From: Parapedobacter lycopersici
GTDB taxonomy: Bacteria > Bacteroidota > Bacteroidia > Sphingobacteriales > Sphingobacteriaceae
Direction: 5' to 3'
Assembly (NCBI RefSeq): GCF_024643285.1
Contig: NZ_JAMSLW010000005.1
Span: 186,001-250,000 of the forward strand
DNA: 64,000 nt
Both the position numbers and the translations under genes were made by a program. The notes beneath the pieces are model-generated. The model was not told the DNA's origin. It saw only the letters and a list, made by a program, of their open reading frames with translations, and did not search any database. Shown here piece by piece: positions 24,796-34,140 of the stretch (position 1 is the stretch's first letter; every line of letters begins with the position of its first letter).

Positions 24796-25428
24796 TTAAT
24801 CCAACGAGGCGGTGATCAGCCGCAGGAATTCATTTCGCGTACGCTCACGGGCAAACTCGCCGGTAAAAGCCGAAGTGGTGGTTACTGAGTTTTGCTTCTG
24901 CACACCGCGCATAGCCATACAAAGGTGTTTGCATTCAATAACTACCGCTACGCCAATCGGCTTTAGTGTGTCCTGTATGCAATCCCGTATTTCATTGGTA
25001 AGCCGTTCCTGCACCTGCAACCGGCGGGCGAAAATATCAACCACACGCGGAATTTTACTGAGGCCGACGATGTGTCCGTTAGGAATGTAGGCGATGTGTG
25101 CTTTACCGAAAAAGGGCAGCAAGTGGTGCTCGCAGAGCGAAAATACTTCGATATCTTTTACAACCACCATCTGGCTGTATTCCTCTTCGAACATGGCCCC
25201 TTTTAATATTTTGGCGGCATCCAGATCGTAACCATGGGTTAGAAACTGCAATGCCTTGGCTACACGCTCGGGAGTTTTCAATAGCCCGTTGCGGGTTGGG
25301 TCCTCACCAAGCGATTCCAGGATATCGGTATAATGCGTCGCAATCCGGTTTACTTTTTCCGGATTATAGCGGTCGATCTTTACGTAGCCGTCAATTTCTT
25401 CCTCGCGTAGCGGAAAATCATTGTCCAT
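24796..25428 (-). CDS. folE: GTP cyclohydrolase I
   Basis: Converts GTP to 7,8-dihydroneopterin triphosphate, the entry to folate and, via QueD, to queuosine. 210 residues. Seen: [20 protein letters not shown] with the zinc-binding Cys/His, [20 protein letters not shown] and the C-terminal [10 protein letters not shown]. It lies 26 bases after queD on the minus strand, so the two are one transcription unit. This is the classical zinc type I enzyme. Confidence 0.96.
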   Translation of the reverse strand: MDNDFPLREEEIDGYVKIDRYNPEKVNRIATHYTDILESLGEDPTRNGLLKTPERVAKALQFLTHGYDLDAAKILKGAMFEEEYSQMVVVKDIEVFSLCEHHLLPFFGKAHIAYIPNGHIVGLSKIPRVVDIFARRLQVQERLTNEIRDCIQDTLKPIGVAVVIECKHLCMAMRGVQKQNSVTTTSAFTGEFARERTRNEFLRLITASLD

Positions 25429-25454
25429 AGTTGTATTATTTATTTTCGGATAGG

Positions 25455-25868
25455 CTATTCCCCGAAATATTCCACGTAATTGTTTTCCGTCTCATGCAAT
25501 CGAACGGAATGTAATTTAACCTGGTATGCTTCAATGTGGGGTCTCAGCTGATTGAAGATCTCCACGGCAAGCACTTCTGTCGAAGCGATCTTGCCCTGCA
25601 TAAAATCCACATCCAGGTTGATATTCCGGTGGTCTACCTTATCAATTACATAGGTCATGATGATCCGCTTCAGTTCTTTCAGGTCGATCACAAATCCCGT
25701 TTTCGGATCCACATGCCCCTTCACTGTTACAAAAAGTTCGTAATTGTGCCCGTGCCAGTTTGGATTGGAACATTTACCGAAGATGGCCTCGTTCTGTTCC
25801 AGTGTCCATTCTTCCCGATACAGCTTGTGCGCTGCATTAAACCGTTCGCGCCGTGTAATATACATCAT
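25455..25868 (-). CDS. queD: 6-carboxytetrahydropterin synthase QueD
   Basis: 137 residues from the first ATG of [10 protein letters not shown]. It converts dihydroneopterin triphosphate to 6-carboxytetrahydropterin in 7-deazaguanine (queuosine) synthesis. Zinc-binding histidines lie in [22 protein letters not shown]; the catalytic Cys in [11 protein letters not shown]; and Asp/His in [12 protein letters not shown] and LHETENN. An upstream TTG (25877) is possible but would begin within the -7 box TATCTTTG (25875-25882), so ATG 25866-25868 (or the next, 25863-25865) is preferred and the mRNA is probably leaderless. Confidence 0.93.
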   Translation of the reverse strand: MMYITRRERFNAAHKLYREEWTLEQNEAIFGKCSNPNWHGHNYELFVTVKGHVDPKTGFVIDLKELKRIIMTYVIDKVDHRNINLDVDFMQGKIASTEVLAVEIFNQLRPHIEAYQVKLHSVRLHETENNYVEYFGE

Positions 25869-25874
25869 AGGCTG

Positions 25875-25882
25875 CAAAGATA
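25875..25882 (-). promoter_or_regulatory. -7 box of queD-folE
   Basis: Minus-strand TATCTTTG, perfect match, six bases before the queD ATG. Confidence 0.65.
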
Positions 25883-25949
25883 GCGGTTAGATTTGAGATT
25901 TGCCCTCTTTTCGCCAAGTTTGCAATGCATAAAACGAGTTTTTGCCCGC

Positions 25950-26142
25950 GACTGCTGGCGTACGCTTTAACTGTATGGGATGGTCTTGGATAAATGCCTG
26001 TCGTGCACATCGGCCAGCTAACGCAACTAGGTGGGCTTTAGGGATTAAAGCCCACCCAGTTAGTCCCGGAAATAGCTTCCGGACCGTCTTAGCGCCGACC
26101 CACGGTTGTGCAGTGAAGGTTCCACTGCACACGCCGCCAGTC
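25950..26142. other. Nested inverted-repeat element (structured RNA or small mobile repeat)
   Basis: A 193-base stretch between queD and typA folds into nested pairs. Ends: GACTGCTGGCGT (25950-25961) and ACGCCGCCAGTC (26131-26142), inverted at 10 of 12 positions. Inside: TCGGC-CA-GCTAA (26010-26021) pairs with TTAGCGCCGA (26089-26098), 10 bp with a 2-base bulge. That stem encloses two adjacent hairpins: 26025-26061 (15 bp with one mismatch, loop GGGAT) and 26063-26084 (8 bp with one bulge). A further perfect hairpin, GTGCAGTG/CACTGCAC, is at 26108-26130. No coding frame is apparent. It could be the 3' end of typA mRNA, a separate RNA, or a MITE-like repeat. Confidence 0.65.
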
Positions 26143-26167
26143 AGACATTGCTTGTGACGAAGGATCG

Positions 26168-27973
26168 TTACTGGAATTTCTTGGCATTCACCTTGCGCTC
26201 ATTTTCCGTAAGGTAAATTTTGCGCAGCCGGATGCTTTTCGGGGTTACCTCAATATACTCATCGGCCTGAATGTATTCCATCGATTCTTCCAGTGAAAAT
26301 TTTATCGCCGGTGCGATGCGCGTATTATCGTCGCTGCCGGAAGCACGCATATTCGTGAGCTGTTTGCCTTTTACGAGGTTTACGACCAGGTCATTATCCC
26401 GGATGTGCTCACCCACGATCTGCCCTTCGTAAACGTCAACGCCGGGCTCAACGAAAAACCGGCCGCGGTCCTGTAGTTTATCAATCGAGTAGGCCGTTGT
26501 CTGCCCCTTTTCCATCGACACCAGCACACCAGCCAGGCGTCCGGGAATCGGGCCTTTCCAAGGCTCATACGCTTTAAAACGGTGTGCCATCACAGCCTCA
26601 CCAGCCGTGGCAGTCAGTACGTTATTACGCAGGCCGATAATACCCCGCGAAGGGATATCAAATTCCAGGTGTTGCATATCCCCTTTGGTCTCCATGATCA
26701 GCAGCTCACCCTTGCGTTGGGTAACCAGCTCAATGACCTTGCCTGATACCTCAGCAGGGACATCCACAACCAATGTTTCGATTGGTTCGCACTTTACGCC
26801 ATCTATCTCCTTAACGATGACCTGCGGTTGTCCGACCTGTAACTCGTATCCTTCCCGGCGCATGGTTTCGATCAGTACCGACAGGTGGAGAATGCCGCGC
26901 CCATAGACCAGAAATGAATCCGGGGAATCGTTCGGTATCACCCGCAACGCCAGATTTTTCTCCATTTCCTTATGTAACCGGTCGTGCAGGTGTCTGGATG
27001 TCACAAATTTGCCCTCTTTTCCGAAAAACGGCGAATTATTGATAGTGAAGAGCATATTCATTGTAGGCTCGTCAATTTTGATCACCTCCAGCTGCTCCGG
27101 GTTTTCAAAATCGGCAATGGTATCACCAATATCAAAACCCTCAATGCCCACTACCGCACAGATATCCCCAGCCTTTACCTCCTGTACTTTTACACGTCCA
27201 AGCCCCTCGAAGGTATGCAGCTCCTTAACCCGCGATTTCACGATCTTGCCATCACGTTTTACCAGCGATACCGGCTGGTTTTCCTTGATTTCACCGCGTG
27301 CCACCCGTCCGATGGCTATCCGGCCCACAAACGAAGAGTAGTCCAACGACGTAACCTGCATCTGCAACGTACCTGCCGCATACGGTGCTGCGGGGATGTG
27401 TTCCAAGATTGCGTCCAACAGCGGCGTAAAATCGGTGCTCGGCTGTTTCCAGTCCGTAGACATCCATCCCTGCTTGGATGAACCGTAAAGCACCGGAAAG
27501 TCCAGCTGTTCCTCGGTTGCATCAAGATTGAAAAACAGCTCAAATACCGCCTCATAAACTTCGTCGGGCCGACAGTTTTCCTTATCTACTTTATTAACCA
27601 CCACAATGGGCTTAAGGCCCAGTCCAAGTGCCTTCTGGGTAACAAACCGTGTCTGGGGCATCGGGCCCTCAAAAGCGTCCACCAATAAGATAACCCCGTC
27701 CGCCATTTTGAGTACCCGCTCCACTTCTCCGCCAAAGTCGGCGTGGCCTGGTGTATCGATAATGTTAATCTTTACATCCTTATATTTTACGGCTACATTT
27801 TTCGATACAATGGTAATCCCGCGTTCTCGCTCCAAATCATTGTTGTCCAAAATCAATTCCCCGGTTTGTTCATTATCCCGGAAAAGATTGGTGAAGTGAA
27901 GGATTTTATCGACCAGTGTTGTTTTGCCGTGGTCTACGTGAGCGATAATCGCTATATTTCTGATTTTCTGCAT
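26168..27973 (-). CDS. typA: Ribosome-associated GTPase TypA/BipA
   Basis: 601-residue translational GTPase that binds ribosomes and influences subunit assembly and stress adaptation. G motifs: [15 protein letters not shown] (G1, near residue 11), the ERERGITI switch, [15 protein letters not shown] (G3), [13 protein letters not shown] (G4). EF-G-like domains III and V and the TypA-specific C-terminus ([14 protein letters not shown]-like) follow. Length is normal. Its promoter is a good -7 box at 28007-28014, with a leader of about 30 bases. Confidence 0.97.
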   Translation of the reverse strand: MQKIRNIAIIAHVDHGKTTLVDKILHFTNLFRDNEQTGELILDNNDLERERGITIVSKNVAVKYKDVKINIIDTPGHADFGGEVERVLKMADGVILLVDAFEGPMPQTRFVTQKALGLGLKPIVVVNKVDKENCRPDEVYEAVFELFFNLDATEEQLDFPVLYGSSKQGWMSTDWKQPSTDFTPLLDAILEHIPAAPYAAGTLQMQVTSLDYSSFVGRIAIGRVARGEIKENQPVSLVKRDGKIVKSRVKELHTFEGLGRVKVQEVKAGDICAVVGIEGFDIGDTIADFENPEQLEVIKIDEPTMNMLFTINNSPFFGKEGKFVTSRHLHDRLHKEMEKNLALRVIPNDSPDSFLVYGRGILHLSVLIETMRREGYELQVGQPQVIVKEIDGVKCEPIETLVVDVPAEVSGKVIELVTQRKGELLIMETKGDMQHLEFDIPSRGIIGLRNNVLTATAGEAVMAHRFKAYEPWKGPIPGRLAGVLVSMEKGQTTAYSIDKLQDRGRFFVEPGVDVYEGQIVGEHIRDNDLVVNLVKGKQLTNMRASGSDDNTRIAPAIKFSLEESMEYIQADEYIEVTPKSIRLRKIYLTENERKVNAKKFQ

Positions 27974-28006
27974 TCAACGAAGTTGATTTTATAAAATTTG
28001 AGGGCG

Positions 28007-28014
28007 CAAAGGTA
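28007..28014 (-). promoter_or_regulatory. -7 box of typA
   Basis: Minus-strand TACCTTTG, perfect match, 33 bases upstream of the ATG. Confidence 0.65.
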
Positions 28015-28143
28015 ACGAAAATATGTGGGACTTTTTTCATCTTGCTGTTATTGGAGACATTTTTTTTCTGCCCGATGCATTGACCTGCAATGGTTTTGCC
28101 TTTTTAAGCAAAAATTAATTACTTTGTACACCGCCTTGCAATT

Positions 28144-29556
28144 ATGATAACCATGAAGATGTATCCGCCATACGGCTTTATTTTCCATAAAAGGGTGCAA
28201 TTACTCTTCGTTTTACTGGTGTTTCTCGTTGCTGGTGTGCCAAAATACGGTGCCGCGCAATCGATGAAACCCGGCATGGCCCTCGCACCTCCGAATATTA
28301 TTGTGCTGTTTGCCGACGACATGGGATACGGCGACCTTGGGTCATATGGCCATCCCACAATACGAACACCCAACATCGATAGGCTTGCCGGGGACGGGAT
28401 ACGGTTTACCTCTTTCGTAACGGGAAACTGGTGTGTGCCCTCAAGGACACAACTCATCACCGGCAGGTATATGAACCGTATCAACTTCGAGGGGCATACC
28501 GGCGCGGACGGCACCGGGGGGATTCCGGATAGCGTGCTGACACTGGCAGAGGGACTGAAAAAAGCGAATTATCAAACGGCCATGCTTGGTAAATGGCATC
28601 TCGGTTACAAAGAAGACCGGTTTTTGCCTCCCAATCAGGGGTTCGACTATTGGTTTGGGCTTCCGTATTCCAATGACTACATGCGACCTTGGGTGCAGAC
28701 AGACGAGCCACTGGTGCTGTACAGAAACCTGGAGATCATTGAGCACCCCATTGAACAGACAACATTGACACAGCGGTATACCGCCGAATCTATCCGCTAT
28801 ATCACGGCACACGCCCATAATAAACAGCCTTTTTTTCTTTACCTGGCTTACAACATGCCGCATCTCCCATTGCAAACTACCGATCAATTCCGTGGCAGGT
28901 CTAACGCAGGCTTGTATGGCGATGTCATTGAAGAGCTGGACTGGAGCGTTGGACAGATCCTTGAAACACTGGAAGACCAGGGCATAGCCGGCAACACGCT
29001 TGTGTTTTTTGCTTCGGACAACGGTCCGTGGCTAAACCTGCCGAACCGCATGAAGCAAAACGGCATTGAAGTGTGGCATGCGGGTTCGCCCGGTCCGCTG
29101 CGCGGGTCAAAGGCAACTACCTATGAAGGAGGCAGCCGGGTACCGGCCATCATCCGCTGGCCCGGGACTATTGCGCCCGGCCAGGTAACCGACCAGCTGG
29201 TGGCCAGCCTGGATATTTATCGGACGCTCTTACAGATCGCCGCCGTGGATGTCGGCAACGAGCAGCTGGATGGTTATGACTTATTGCCGTTTTTAACCGG
29301 CCAGGCCGCGGCGAGCCCCCGCAACGAATACCCTTATTTCCTGGGGGACGACGAAACACTGCAGGCTTTCCGTGAAGGGGCCTGGAAACTGAGGCTCGGC
29401 GATATGGGACCCGAGCTCTACAACCTGCAGGAAGATCCGGCAGAGCGGCACAACCGCGCCGCATCCGAACAGGAAATCGGACAGCGACTACGGCAGAAAA
29501 TGGAAAAAACAGCCGCAAATCTCCGTGTTTCAGTATATGTACCGGCTAGTAATTGA
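28144..29556 (+). CDS. Sulfatase (type I, formylglycine-dependent)
   Basis: 470 residues with a signal peptide (ending GAAQ), so periplasmic or exported. Metal site PNIIVLFADDMGYGDLGSYG near residue 50, and the modification motif CVPSR (FVTGNWCVPSRTQLITG) whose cysteine becomes formylglycine; then GKWHLGY. It hydrolyses sulfate esters, probably from a glycan. It is not accompanied by a maturase, a SusC/D pair or other sulfatases here, so the substrate is unknown. ATG 28144 is used; an ATG three codons later is possible. Confidence 0.93.
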   Translation: MITMKMYPPYGFIFHKRVQLLFVLLVFLVAGVPKYGAAQSMKPGMALAPPNIIVLFADDMGYGDLGSYGHPTIRTPNIDRLAGDGIRFTSFVTGNWCVPSRTQLITGRYMNRINFEGHTGADGTGGIPDSVLTLAEGLKKANYQTAMLGKWHLGYKEDRFLPPNQGFDYWFGLPYSNDYMRPWVQTDEPLVLYRNLEIIEHPIEQTTLTQRYTAESIRYITAHAHNKQPFFLYLAYNMPHLPLQTTDQFRGRSNAGLYGDVIEELDWSVGQILETLEDQGIAGNTLVFFASDNGPWLNLPNRMKQNGIEVWHAGSPGPLRGSKATTYEGGSRVPAIIRWPGTIAPGQVTDQLVASLDIYRTLLQIAAVDVGNEQLDGYDLLPFLTGQAAASPRNEYPYFLGDDETLQAFREGAWKLRLGDMGPELYNLQEDPAERHNRAASEQEIGQRLRQKMEKTAANLRVSVYVPASN

Positions 29557-29655
29557 CCTGTGGTATCGTTTCCGGATGCTAGCACCCGGAAAACCCGTAT
29601 TTCACAAACATTTCGCTTCTGCGCTTGTTATCCTTCCATATAAAACAGATCTGCA

Positions 29656-30126
29656 ATGAAAGCTTTTTCCTTCATTTTTATCAGCACTTGGCTTTTTCTT
29701 TCCTGCCAGAACGGCACGGCAAACCGGGATGGCAACACCGGCCAGTCAGCGGAAGAACAGCAGACCTTGCCGGACTCGGAGCAGAAGCGTTGTTTCATCC
29801 GACTCGACGGCAACCAGCAACAGGACTCCTCTTACCTGCAGCTGGTTATCCGCGGAGAAACGGTCAGCGGCACGTACAACTACGTCCCTTACGAAAAAGA
29901 TGCCCGGCGTGGCACGGTACTGGGTACCATGGATATGGACACCCTTAACCTGGTCTGGACATTTAAACAGGAGGGAATGCAGGACACCATGCGTGTAGCT
30001 TTCCTATTCGACGGAGAAAAATTACTCCGGAAATCACTTTCCGTGGATACGGCAACCGGCCGGCAGATGACGCTGGATGGCAGCCAGTTCTCCGAGATCT
30101 ACGAACCCGTCGACTGTTCGCAATAG
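29656..30126 (+). CDS. Predicted lipoprotein, unknown function
   Basis: 156 residues with a lipobox LFLSC near residue 16. After a polar, glutamine-rich linker comes a small beta-rich domain (RCFIRLDGNQQQDSSYLQLV onwards) with regular strands, containing GTYNYVPYEKDARRGTV. It resembles short META/lipocalin-like lipoproteins of Bacteroidota in pattern only. It overlaps the tail of the convergent HEPN gene by 28 bases. No specific function is claimed. Confidence 0.75.
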   Translation: MKAFSFIFISTWLFLSCQNGTANRDGNTGQSAEEQQTLPDSEQKRCFIRLDGNQQQDSSYLQLVIRGETVSGTYNYVPYEKDARRGTVLGTMDMDTLNLVWTFKQEGMQDTMRVAFLFDGEKLLRKSLSVDTATGRQMTLDGSQFSEIYEPVDCSQ

Positions 30127-31010
30127 ATTTGCTGATATTCCGCCGGGTAGTCTGCTCCTGCATAACGCTCCATTGCTTTTATCTGTTGGTTACACCGGTC
30201 ACCGATGGCCCGTAGTAAGGTGCCCGCACGGTGGTACAGGACCCATGCCTGCTCCTCCCGCACTTCAAATACCGCAGCATATCTGCAATCGATATAACTC
30301 CCCTTTAGAAGATTAAACAGCGCCTTCTCATCAGGGCTATTGCGGGGAAACAGTGTGCCTATCTCGGGAATGACGCTACTGCATAGCTTCAGCATCCAGG
30401 CTAGGTTATGGGTATTTGAACCAATATGCAAAAGCACCTTGATCACCGCTTTACAGGCTTGTTCGATGGTTTGGTGCACCATGAATACGGCCAGTCCAAA
30501 GTTGCTGTCCATCAGGCAATAGGCGGCACAGTCCATAAACTGGCAGCCCGTGTTAAACCATCGCCGCCATTCCCGGCGCATGCTCTGCAGCCAGGTTTTA
30601 TGGCAAACGTAGCCCCACCGCTTTGGCAGGGCTACGCCATGGCTATACAGCAGCGTACCCTTACTGAAGACCTGGTTGATAAAAGGATCGCCAGCTTCCA
30701 GCAGCGGCATGGCCTCCCCGTATGGCATCGCTACCGTGATGTATTGGTACTGTGCATTGCTGTGGCTGTTTGCCTGGTCCTGTATTTCATTTGCGCGCCG
30801 GGTCTCTTCATCGCGATAAATCAGCAGTAGGTCGGCTTGGAACCACAGCGACCGTGTCGGCGGCGCAAAGCAATGGGTATGTGCGGATTGACGCTGCTGC
30901 AAGGCAAAGCAAAACAGGTATGCGGTCGCAACGCGGGTGGTAATGGTTTCGATAAACTGTTTCAGCGCCTTCTGCTGTGCTTCGTGGAGTTCGGTCAGTG
31001 TAATGTCCAT
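30099..31010 (-). CDS. NTase-like/HEPN two-domain protein, degenerate copy
   Basis: 303 residues. The N-terminal ~130 residues have the size and strand pattern of a nucleotidyltransferase fold, but the GS and DxD positions are lost (SLWFQADLLLIY). The rest has a HEPN-like helical pattern (GLAVFMVHQTIEQACKAVI, then GSNTHNLAWM). In the upstream paralogue the HEPN RNase motif is R-x4-H; here the Arg position is Ile196 while His201 is kept, so nuclease activity is doubtful. It follows the paralogue by 11 bases, the same strand, so the two are one operon, probably controlled by the divergent S24 regulator. A regulatory or structural partner role is plausible. Confidence 0.7.
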   Translation of the reverse strand: MDITLTELHEAQQKALKQFIETITTRVATAYLFCFALQQRQSAHTHCFAPPTRSLWFQADLLLIYRDEETRRANEIQDQANSHSNAQYQYITVAMPYGEAMPLLEAGDPFINQVFSKGTLLYSHGVALPKRWGYVCHKTWLQSMRREWRRWFNTGCQFMDCAAYCLMDSNFGLAVFMVHQTIEQACKAVIKVLLHIGSNTHNLAWMLKLCSSVIPEIGTLFPRNSPDEKALFNLLKGSYIDCRYAAVFEVREEQAWVLYHRAGTLLRAIGDRCNQQIKAMERYAGADYPAEYQQIYCEQSTGS

Positions 31011-31021
31011 GGCAAAACGGG

Positions 31022-31918
31022 TTATGTGGTTTTATAGGAAACTTCCCCGGTTTTGAGCTGCTGAATCCGCCCTCGGCAATGAGTGTCAGCTGCACCGACG
31101 ATCCGTGTTACAAGCTCGGTCAATGCGGTAACCTGCTGTGGGCTGGCTTCAAAGGTTTCCTTATACCGGGCATCCCCAAAACCCTTTGACAGGAGTTCAT
31201 AAAGCTGGGCGTCTTCACCCGCTTTGCGGGGAAACGCCAGCGATAAATGTGGAACCATTGTTTCCATGAGCCGCTGTAACCGGTTCAGGTGCTGCGCATT
31301 GGTGCGGTAGCCAACCATCACGCGAAGCGTGCCGCAATAGGCATGCTGGATCGCCTGATGGAGCATATATACCGATAGGTGGAATAAGCCGTTGGTTGCA
31401 TAGAAATCTGCGCCAAGCAAAAACCCGTTTGCCAGCCCATGCCATTTATTCCAGAAATGCTCCCGGCGGCTGATCCGCGTGACGATGGGCTGTCCTTCTC
31501 CCCCGGGGTGGAACGGGATGGTGCCCAAGTCATAAAGCAGCGTCCCTTTTCGGTACACCGTAGTGAAAAAGGTGCTACCTTCCCGCAGCGCGGCATTTAC
31601 CTCATCCATGGTGTGCACGAGCACGGTTACCTCCGCGTCCGGCTTGAGGGCATCTTCCACCTGTCGCTGTAACACGGCATGGCTGACCGCCTGCGGCTCC
31701 GCTGGGACTACCAGCAAGTGATAGCTACTGACTGCACTGCTGGCATGTACCTCATCGGCAAAGCAGCTTTTTCTTACCGTTTGATGGCTGACACTGCCGA
31801 AGCAGATGATTTTTTCCGCACTCACTGTCTGAAGGGCATCACGCAACCGGGTGAATTCGGCGTTTAGCGGTCGCTGGCCATGCACCGACGCGGCATTTTG
31901 ATGAATTAATGTTTCCAT
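31022..31918 (-). CDS. NTase-like/HEPN two-domain protein with intact R-x4-H
   Basis: 298 residues. N-terminal part: an MNT-like fold starting IICFGSVSHQ near residue 37, where the acidic pair of active nucleotidyltransferases (SDxDLxV) is replaced by SSYHLLVV, so catalysis is unlikely. From about residue 153 the protein is HEPN-like: LFHLSVYMLHQAIQHAYCG, followed by the R205-TNAQ-H210 motif, and GFGDARYKETFE. HEPN proteins with this motif are often metal-independent RNases held in check by an MNT partner; here both halves are in one chain. Divergent from the S24 regulator with a palindrome between. Function is inferred. Confidence 0.75.
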   Translation of the reverse strand: METLIHQNAASVHGQRPLNAEFTRLRDALQTVSAEKIICFGSVSHQTVRKSCFADEVHASSAVSSYHLLVVPAEPQAVSHAVLQRQVEDALKPDAEVTVLVHTMDEVNAALREGSTFFTTVYRKGTLLYDLGTIPFHPGGEGQPIVTRISRREHFWNKWHGLANGFLLGADFYATNGLFHLSVYMLHQAIQHAYCGTLRVMVGYRTNAQHLNRLQRLMETMVPHLSLAFPRKAGEDAQLYELLSKGFGDARYKETFEASPQQVTALTELVTRIVGAADTHCRGRIQQLKTGEVSYKTT

Positions 31919-31973
31919 AGTTTAGGGTATTTTAGTAGTTTTGGTTTACGGTATAAGAAATACACGAACAAAT

Positions 31974-31993
31974 ATAATATCTTTTGATATTAT
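31974..31993. promoter_or_regulatory. Palindromic operator between HEPN operon and regulator
   Basis: TAATATCttttGATATTA (31975-31992) is a perfect 7+7 inverted repeat around TTTT, extended by one more A-T pair. It is centred in the 108-base divergent gap. It is the natural binding site candidate for the S24-type regulator and would control both directions. Confidence 0.65.
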
Positions 31994-32026
31994 CTCCAAG
32001 TCTTTGGTTACATTTTTACTTATCAA

Positions 32027-32737
32027 TTGAAAAACCTTGATCTACAATCTGAAAAAGTCGGCGAACGCCTGAAATCGATCCGCAACTCGCTTGGTTTAAC
32101 CGTAGAAGAATTCTACCGTCCGGTGATGAAAAGCTTCAATAATGGCTCCTCGATCGAAAACAATAAGCGCCGCTTGGGGAAAAGACTCGCAAAAGATATT
32201 ATCGATTACTATCGGATTAATCCTGTGTTTCTTGCAGCCGGCGAAGGTGAGATGCTGCAAAAAGGGCGGCGACGCCCCGTCGACTCAGGGCCGCAGGCCC
32301 ATTCGTCCGAAGCTGTTGAAACACCCGTCCCGTATTATAACCTTCGTCCGGACGAACTGGAGCAACGGCTGCCCGCGGACATCTTTGCGGATAGCACCCC
32401 GGAGTATTATGTCAATTATCGGCCTTTCAACGACTGCACCGCCTACCTACCGGTATATGGCAACAGTATGTTTCCGCTTTTCAACAGCGGAGAGATCATC
32501 GCGGTTAAGGAGGTGGTCAATCCCGGTATTATCCTGTGGGGCGAGGCCTACCTGGTCGTTACCCACGAACAGGCAAACAACATGATTGCCATCCGGCTGC
32601 TTCACGAGCACCGCGATCCCGAAAAAATTATTCTCCGTGCTTCAAATCCAGAATATAAAGGTGACATTGTAATACACCGGTCGGCCATTAAAACGTTGTA
32701 CCTGATAAAGGGCAAGGTTACGCGATATCAGCTATAA
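32027..32737 (+). CDS. XRE/S24 (LexA/cI-like) transcriptional regulator, catalytic Lys replaced
   Basis: 236 residues: an HTH region at about residues 10-65 (GERLKSIRNSLGLTVEEF) and an S24 peptidase-like C-terminus with catalytic-serine motif YGNSMFPLF (Ser147). The usual lysine that activates it aligns with Arg190 (IAIRLLHEH), so self-cleavage is doubtful. The start is TTG at 32027; no in-frame ATG exists before residue 34. Divergent from the HEPN pair; likely their repressor and its own. A damage- or nucleic-acid-responsive signal is possible but not shown. Confidence 0.85.
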   Translation: MKNLDLQSEKVGERLKSIRNSLGLTVEEFYRPVMKSFNNGSSIENNKRRLGKRLAKDIIDYYRINPVFLAAGEGEMLQKGRRRPVDSGPQAHSSEAVETPVPYYNLRPDELEQRLPADIFADSTPEYYVNYRPFNDCTAYLPVYGNSMFPLFNSGEIIAVKEVVNPGIILWGEAYLVVTHEQANNMIAIRLLHEHRDPEKIILRASNPEYKGDIVIHRSAIKTLYLIKGKVTRYQL

Positions 32738-32758
32738 GCCCCTATTTCCCTGGCACTG

Positions 32759-34123
32759 CTACAACGTCGCGATGCGCCACGTCTTGGGATAATAGTTATT
32801 CACGCGGTTAGGCATCAGTTTCATCCATCCTAAGGACGCACCGTTGTAATCGGCGATTGCCCATCCGGTATGTCCCTGTGGATTGATCGCCGTGCTGAGG
32901 TTACCTTTACGGAGGTAATCCAACGCCTGTGTCCGGTCCAGGGAAATCCGGGGTATATCGGGGTGCAGGGCGATATTCATGGCGAGATCATGGTGAGGAA
33001 TAACCTCACCCTTGACGAGCTTACCCACACAGGTTCCGGCATGCCGGATATATAGCATCCGCTGCACCATTTCGAGATCTTCGCGTCGCTCCACCGGGAA
33101 AACAAATAGGTCATCGCCCAGATTAAACGTTGTGAAACGGGCGGGCAATACCAACCACTTTTTCAGTACATTCAGGTTCGGGGCTTCAGCCGCTTTGGTC
33201 CTTCGCCTATCCGCTACTGGTGTCTCCGCCACTTTACGGAATGCAGCAAGGAAAAAGCCTTCGCCACGAACCCGGTGTGGATAAAACCGATAGCCCGGGC
33301 AGTTCCATTTAGCAGAGTATGTTTGCTCAATGCCCCACTCGTCGACCAGCGGAATGGCAACCGGCGCCATGCCCTGTTCTTCACACAACCAGTCGGCAAT
33401 CTCTTCATTTTCTTCAGCAGAGTAGGAACACGTCGAATAGAGCAGCACCCCACCCGTTTTAAGTGCCGGCAGACTATCCGCCAGAATACGCCGTTGCCGT
33501 TCACTGCACAGCTGCACAACGGCCTCCGACCATTCATCGACAACCGCCTGATCCTTTCTGAACATCCCCGAACCGGAACACGGTGCATCCACCAGCAGCA
33601 GGTCGGCATAACCAGGCAGCCTACCGAAGGCAGACGGGTCGTTTTGGGTAACTACGGTATTTGTATGTCCCCATCTTACCAGGTTATCCGCCAGCACATG
33701 GGCGCGCGTTTTGATTGGTTCGTTGGCAATGAGTAAGCTATCGGGATGCAGGTAAGTACGGAGCAGCGTGCTTTTTCCACCCGGTGCGGCACAAAGGTCC
33801 ACTGCGATCACCGGCTGCGCATGCAATGCGAGAGCCTGTACCGTGTGTGCCACAAACATGGATGAGGCCTCCTGAACATAGTAACACCCCGCATGAAACA
33901 GTGGGTCAAGGGTAAATACCGGCCGCTCAGGCAGGTAATATCCGGTGTCGCACCAGGGCACCCGTTCAAGTGCTCCGGTGTCGGGACCTTCGGGCTTCGC
34001 CGGGTTTATGCGGATGGAAACCGGTGCCACACCCTGTGCATGCACCTGCTCAAAGGCAGCGGTGTCAAAACCGGCCTGGTTGCCCAATTTACGTACTAAC
34101 GGTGGCGGGATAATATGACTCAT
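32759..34123 (-). CDS. 16S rRNA (cytosine-C5) methyltransferase (RsmF/RsmB-like, NOL1/NOP2/Sun)
   Basis: 454 residues. SAM motif DLCAAPGGKSTLLRTYL near residue 105, DLLLVDAPCSGSGMF with the catalytic-family Cys (PCSGSG), and LLYSTCSYSAEENE with the second conserved Cys. A C-terminal extension beyond 300 resembles a PUA-like RNA-binding region, as in RsmF. It methylates cytosine in rRNA; the exact position cannot be read. It converges on the S24 regulator gene with 21 bases between. Confidence 0.9.
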   Translation of the reverse strand: MSHIIPPPLVRKLGNQAGFDTAAFEQVHAQGVAPVSIRINPAKPEGPDTGALERVPWCDTGYYLPERPVFTLDPLFHAGCYYVQEASSMFVAHTVQALALHAQPVIAVDLCAAPGGKSTLLRTYLHPDSLLIANEPIKTRAHVLADNLVRWGHTNTVVTQNDPSAFGRLPGYADLLLVDAPCSGSGMFRKDQAVVDEWSEAVVQLCSERQRRILADSLPALKTGGVLLYSTCSYSAEENEEIADWLCEEQGMAPVAIPLVDEWGIEQTYSAKWNCPGYRFYPHRVRGEGFFLAAFRKVAETPVADRRRTKAAEAPNLNVLKKWLVLPARFTTFNLGDDLFVFPVERREDLEMVQRMLYIRHAGTCVGKLVKGEVIPHHDLAMNIALHPDIPRISLDRTQALDYLRKGNLSTAINPQGHTGWAIADYNGASLGWMKLMPNRVNNYYPKTWRIATL

Positions 34124-34140
34124 GCGGTTTTCTTACAGGG

